From contig JAKSYS010000531.1 in the NCBI GenBank assembly GCA_022925895.1, forward strand, positions 1-43,670: a stretch of 43,670 bases of DNA. The letters are read 5' to 3'. The stretch comes from Fragilaria crotonensis (lineage: Eukaryota > Bacillariophyta > Fragilariophyceae > Fragilariales > Fragilariaceae). The position numbers and the translations under genes were made by a program. This document shows positions 41,039 to 43,670 of this stretch, piece after piece (positions within the stretch are counted from its first letter, which is position 1; every line of letters starts with the position of its first letter). Under the pieces are notes generated by a model. It saw only the letters and a list, made by a program, of their open reading frames with translations, was not told the origin of the DNA and ran no database searches.

Positions 41039-43670
41039 CTAATGGGAAGGTATTGGAGAACGAAAGTTGTCGTCGGCACGGGCAATAATGTCTTCTGCCA
41101 CCGACTGGGGAACGGTTTCCAACAAACCATGGCAAGACTGCGCAAGTTGGACAAGGAAGGTGCTCTCAACCCCATGATTGTGGCTAATTCGTCTGTAGAC
41201 TGATCCGAGGTCAGCCACATCAGGACTCGCGTGAGCGCGGCACAGGCAAGCCTTTTGGGACTAATTTTTCGCCGTCAATCTCAAGATTGCGGCGCAACCA
41301 TTCACTAACCAAGGGTTTGAGTCTGTTGAACTAGACAATGCCAACCATGTTCGCAGACAAGCTTGCGCGGCAAATACGGGGTCCACCTTACCCCGCATGT
41401 GGATGGGACGAAACTCTCGAACGTTCGCACGTTAAGCACGTGGTTCAAGAGCAGCCACAAGACCTGGCGGTGCCCGTCAGTAATCGCGAAGGCATTTTCT
41501 CGATCAGCTTCACGTGAAGTCAAAACTGCCGGTGACAGATTGTCATCTAATATATATGATTCAGCTGTCGCCATGTCGAATTGCCGCGCCTTGGATCAGA
41601 ATATCACAGCAACTCAGGACCAAGCCATTCGTGCCTCCGAGTAAGTTGGCTCCAGCAGCTACATTGCTTGCCGATACGCATTGCCGCATGACAGTCGAGC
41701 CATCGAAGGGAAAAGTGCTATGTCCATGACGACCTGCCATGTAACATGCTGCATCCAAGACACGTTGAGTTGAGACCACAGCTTCCTCGTTCCAAGTCAT
41801 TTCGCGCTGCTGCAAAATGAGAAGCGCAGGAATAATGAGGTCAAAATCAAGCCCGCCACTAGATGAGGTAGCCGTGAGGGCTTGCTGAATGTTCGCGAAT
41901 TCAGTCACGTAATTCAGCGTCCCCTCGTCATCGTCATCGGGACTGTCAGAAACGCCATATGTTAGAATCTGACCGAAGTCGCATTCTGCGTTTTGTAAGC
42001 AGCCCTCGCACAACCTTCGCAACCAGCTCGTGGGCATCAAATCATTCAGATTGACTGCAGTTGGTGACGCTTCCTGGGTGACACACTCGTCTAAGCACTT
42101 CAGCGCCCATATTCGAACTTCTTCCTGGCACAGCAACGGACATTTGTCGTCAACATCAATGAGTGCAAACTCAAGTTGAGCCTCCCGTGAAAGAGACCTC
42201 CAATATCTTTTCCGAGACTCCTCATCAACTAAGCCCAGCAGAAGAGACGCCGCATCCGGAGACGCTGATATGATAGTGGAAACCATAGCCTTGCAGAAGT
42301 CCAGAGGGGGCGAGCGCGCATCGGAGCTCGTGGGTTTTCGGTACCGTAATTCGTCAGGCATAGCAACGTTCACAAGCACAATAGCTCGGGACAATTCATC
42401 TCTCGCAACACCAACAGATAGAAGCGCCCTCAGAGCCCAAAGCAGGTCTTCCGGATTGGAGTTTTCGGAGTATTCGTACCCTGATCCCATAGCAATATTT
42501 ACCGTCTCAGGCTCACGGACACACATCTTGTAGTCACGGCCGCAAGCATTAACTCGGCCTTTGCTGAGTCATAGTCTGTGTTGCGTCGCAAGAGGAATCC
42601 AAGATCGTTGACATGACAAGGCCACCTTTCGCTAAGCAACCTACCATTATCGGCCACGTGAGACAACGGACTGTCTAGGATACAATGATAGCGTTCCTTT
42701 CGGATAAGGGGACAATACTGTCAAAAATACACTCGAGGCTGTCTTGATCATCGTCGTAGTCATCTTCTCCAGTGCATTTGAGGAGCTTAAGTTCGTGCCA
42801 CGATTCCACATCACCAAGGAGCCCAAGGGCGATGCAAGAGGCAGTAAAATAATCCTCACGCTGAGACAGCCAGCTCAGGACATGATAAAAGTCGCTTCAA
42901 CGTTCCTAACGAAACAATGTCAGGTGAAAATACCTGAGCATGACTGTGGAGGACGGATAGGAGGACTGGCACTTGTGATTCAAAGGTGGCACGACTCTCC
43001 TCTGTATCTCCTAGCATTGCCCAAGTCGCACTTTTGCACAAGTCGATGTGACTTCTCAAGGTGAGACAGACGTTGTGATCGCTTGACTTTGGGAGTTCGA
43101 CGGGGATAGCATCGATTCGGTGCCACGATAACTTAACGATGAGATATCTCAATGCATCGATCACAATGTTGCTGCCATCTCCACGTTCGTCGTCGGATGT
43201 TGCGGTTTCAAAATTACCTTGCTCAGTTTGAGTGATGACAAATAAATTCGGCTCTTTAAGCGAGTTCGGTATCTTAGTAGCAGTCACATAGAGCTCGTCA
43301 GCGAGGTTGGAGTACGCATGGTTGGATTGCTCTAGTGCTAAAAATCGTGCAAGTGACAGGACCATTGTTCATGTCACCTAGGTGAATCCACCAACTCCAC
43401 CACGTAGGCGCCTTCACCTTCCGTCGCACCATCCCAGCAGATGAAAAAAGGGCTCGTTCAATGTAGAAGGAACAGCCCTGGAAAGAGCGCGACCAAGCGC
43501 TTTCGATAGATCTCAAGTCGAATGATCGAGATAGTCGAGCAGCGTTTCTGACACTCTGTCTGGTCGAATGACAGGTATGGGTGAGGACTTATTTGTATAG
43601 TGGGCATACGAAGGCAGGTCGCTTGATTCCAATGTATCGAAGCAATGGAATAGTTCAAGGTCATTGCCAC
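41039..43670 (-). CDS. Large unidentified protein, 5' end outside the window, frameshifted
   Basis: A minus-strand coding region that enters at the right edge and ends at a TAG at 41039-41041. The clearest uninterrupted part is 42526-41561 (about 320 residues, helical, Leu- and acidic-rich: PEDLLWALRALLSVGVARDE, WALKCLDECVTQ). Upstream blocks are LSLARFLALEQSNHAYSNLA (about 43340), then SWLSQREDYFTASCIALGLL (about 42840) and IFDSIVPLSERN (about 42715). Downstream ones are LKPLVSEWLRRNLEIDGEKL and HGVESTFLVQLAQSCHGLLE near the end. They lie in alternating frames, so at least four single-base shifts occur (near 43370, 42860, 42690 and 41560). No domain is recognised; a helical-repeat scaffold is my guess. 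Total length over 870 residues. Confidence 0.6.

Overview
The window looks like nuclear DNA of a diatom, probably a pennate one. The reasons are: compact eukaryotic genes with short GT-AG introns (about 75-380 bases); a calmodulin identical in layout to that of other protists; a protein with the diatom-expanded DUF6824 domain; a secretory-plus-plastid presequence with Phe at the predicted cleavage site, followed by a twin-arginine lumen signal; Copia remnants resembling the CoDi type; and intergenic DNA full of short GTAC-centred palindromes. I cannot name the species from sequence alone.

Layout, left to right. 0.5-5.1 kb: calmodulin (+), PGM2-type phosphoglucomutase/phosphopentomutase (-) and a second four-EF-hand calmodulin-like gene (+) that keeps the first calmodulin intron position. 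5.9-7.8 kb: a TTC14-like TPR protein (+) converging on a YJU2B/CCDC130-type splicing factor (-). 8.0-13.8 kb: a transposon island. It holds a coiled-coil/Cys-rich ORF, a decayed PIF/Harbinger transposase and, abutting it, a complete-looking 3,990-base piggyBac-like element with TTAA duplications, terminal repeats and subterminal motifs. 14.0-16.8 kb: exosome subunit RRP45/EXOSC9 (+) and a 2-oxoglutarate/Fe(II) oxygenase (-). 17.1-17.9 kb: a minisatellite of about 800 bases, (GGTTGTTGTC)58, flanked on both sides by heptamer variants in mirrored order. 19.9-21.0 kb: DUF6824 protein (-). 22.1-25.1 kb: a Copia remnant, unassigned decayed coding DNA and a hairpin. 26.4-30.1 kb: a Tc1/mariner-like (IS630-type) element with TIRs and TA duplications. 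30.6-43.7 kb: an unknown zinc-ribbon protein (+), a Rab11-type GTPase (-), a TcdA/Tcd1-type tRNA t6A dehydratase (+), an acidic coiled-coil protein (-), a predicted thylakoid-lumen protein (+), the XPF/ERCC4 nuclease (-) and a large unidentified protein (-) running off the right edge.

The most unusual object is the piggyBac-like element. The transposase reads through its first two catalytic aspartates, then a SAP domain set within a YqaJ/lambda-exonuclease-like PD-(D/E)XK nuclease, and only then the third aspartate block and the C-terminal zinc-binding domain. A nuclease therefore appears to be embedded inside the transposase.

Many genes that should be essential (XPF, YJU2B, Tcd1, the 2OG oxygenase, the lumen protein) are open only if single bases are added or removed, usually at homopolymer runs. 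The same signature breaks the transposons. Sequence or assembly error is the likeliest cause, so 'pseudogene' calls here should be read with that in mind. Genes read without any break are calmodulin, PGM2, the calmodulin-like gene, RRP45, the DUF6824 protein, Rab11 and the zinc-ribbon protein.
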